Source: Sphingomonas phyllosphaerae FA2 (lineage in GTDB: Bacteria > Pseudomonadota > Alphaproteobacteria > Sphingomonadales > Sphingomonadaceae). Taken from it: 64,000 nt of DNA. A program made the position numbers and the translations under genes. Shown here piece after piece: positions 63,423 through 64,000 of the stretch; the stretch's first letter is position 1; the number at the start of each line of letters is the position of its first letter. The notes beneath the pieces are model-generated. The model worked only from the letters and a program-made list of their open reading frames with translations. It had not been told where the DNA came from and ran no database searches. The DNA is taken from NCBI RefSeq assembly GCF_000427645.1, contig NZ_KE386571.1, positions 3,474,737-3,538,736 on the forward strand, in the 5' to 3' direction.

Positions 63423-64000
63423 TCAGGCGAGTTCTTTCAGCGGGCGGGTCGCGTCGGCGAGGTCGGCGGGGTCGATGAAGGCACCGTTCGCCACCAGGGC
63501 GCGGCCCTGAACATAGTCCTTGACCGCGTTGACCGCGTCGACCGCGATCACCCGGCCGTCACGCAGGTAGACGATCGAGAAGGAGCGCGTCCCGGGATCG
63601 CCGCGCACCACCGCGGTGTCGAAGCCGCTCGACACGCCGACGGTCTGGAGCTTCAGGTCGTACTGATTCGACCAGAACCACGGCACCGCGTCGTAGCTGG
63701 CCGGGCGGCCTACGATTGTACGCGCGGCTACGACCGCCTGATCGTTGGCATTCTGCACCGATTCCAGTCGGATCGTCGCGCCGCCGGCGAACGCATTGGC
63801 ATGGGCGGCGCAATCGCCGATCGCAAAGACGTGGGGCAGCGTCGTGCGGCATTGCGCATCGACCAGCACGCCGTTGCCGGTCGCAGCACCCGCCGCCGCC
63901 AGTGGCTCCACCGCGGGGACGATGCCGATGCCGACGATGACGATATCGGCGGGCAGCAGTGTGCCGTCCGCCAGCCGTACGCCGGTGACCGCGCCATCGC
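63423..64000 (-). CDS. FAD-dependent ferredoxin/rubredoxin-type reductase (5' end outside window)
   Basis: This is the C-terminal part of a pyridine-nucleotide-dependent flavoprotein; the frame is open to base 64000 and runs out of the window, leaving about 192 residues. Visible blocks are [21 protein letters not shown], the FAD-binding [30 protein letters not shown] and [15 protein letters not shown], followed by a reductase C-terminal domain ([23 protein letters not shown]). This fits ferredoxin reductases of aromatic oxygenase or cytochrome P450 systems. The partner protein is not in the window. It lies 101 bases upstream of the Rhs gene on the same strand. Confidence 0.88.
   Translation of the reverse strand, partial: DGAVTGVRLADGTLLPADIVIVGIGIVPAVEPLAAAGAATGNGVLVDAQCRTTLPHVFAIGDCAAHANAFAGGATIRLESVQNANDQAVVAARTIVGRPASYDAVPWFWSNQYDLKLQTVGVSSGFDTAVVRGDPGTRSFSIVYLRDGRVIAVDAVNAVKDYVQGRALVANGAFIDPADLADATRPLKELA

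Overview
The window is a very GC-rich chromosomal segment, most likely from a sphingomonad (Sphingomonas or a close relative, Alphaproteobacteria). The evidence is a xylonate dehydratase of the Caulobacter type, a sucrose locus (TonB receptor, amylosucrase, sugar permease, LacI regulator), a PhoK-type alkaline phosphatase, several small proteins of sphingomonad character, and many extragenic palindromes of the kind common in this group. These assignments come from reading the proteins and recalling families; no search was run.

Layout. 1-1614: 3' part of xylD with an intrinsic terminator, then a 660-base spacer packed with repeats. 2275-6193 (minus): biotin operon bioF-bioD-bioA with overlapping stops and starts, a small ORF and a maleylacetoacetate isomerase-like gene. 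6302-7882 (plus): a DUF4336 protein and a FadR-type GntR regulator. 7893-14934 (minus): sucrose locus suxR-suxA-suxB-suxC, with two palindromic LacI-type operators before suxA. 15022-21752: TetR repressor divergent from a complete RND tripartite efflux pump, with a 20-bp operator between them. 22437-25275: cytochrome c maturation genes ccmF-ccmG-ccmH. 25329-26719: three small membrane or periplasmic proteins, including a stand-alone STN domain. 26851-32930: tamA-tamB. 33177-35533: an SLC13/RCK transporter and a DUF4142 protein. 35633-36789: an apparently intact IS5-family element inserted into a dispersed palindrome. 36832-40553: phoK divergent from a DsbD-like reductase. 40643-43880: an operon of a circularly permuted ATP-grasp, an alpha-E protein and a transglutaminase-like protein that lacks the catalytic cysteine. 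44072-47345: threonine aldolase, the N-end-rule leucyltransferase bpt, and threonine ammonia-lyase.

47525-52772 (minus) holds the flagellar export genes fliQ-fliR-flhB-flhA followed by a TPR gene. The block stops at fliQ; the usual fliP is not next to it. Instead there is a degenerate Rhs fragment, a small immunity-like gene and a 9.8-kb Rhs/YD-repeat gene (3269 residues, LysM domain, hydrophobic glycine-rich segment, variable HH-motif tip). The window ends inside a ferredoxin/rubredoxin-type FAD reductase gene.

The most interesting parts are the Rhs toxin/immunity locus with its displaced fragment, the ATP-grasp/alpha-E/transglutaminase operon with a cysteine-less third member, the FlhB with an NPHH rather than NPTH cleavage motif, and four copies of an exactly 77-bp palindrome. 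No tRNA, rRNA or CRISPR array was seen.
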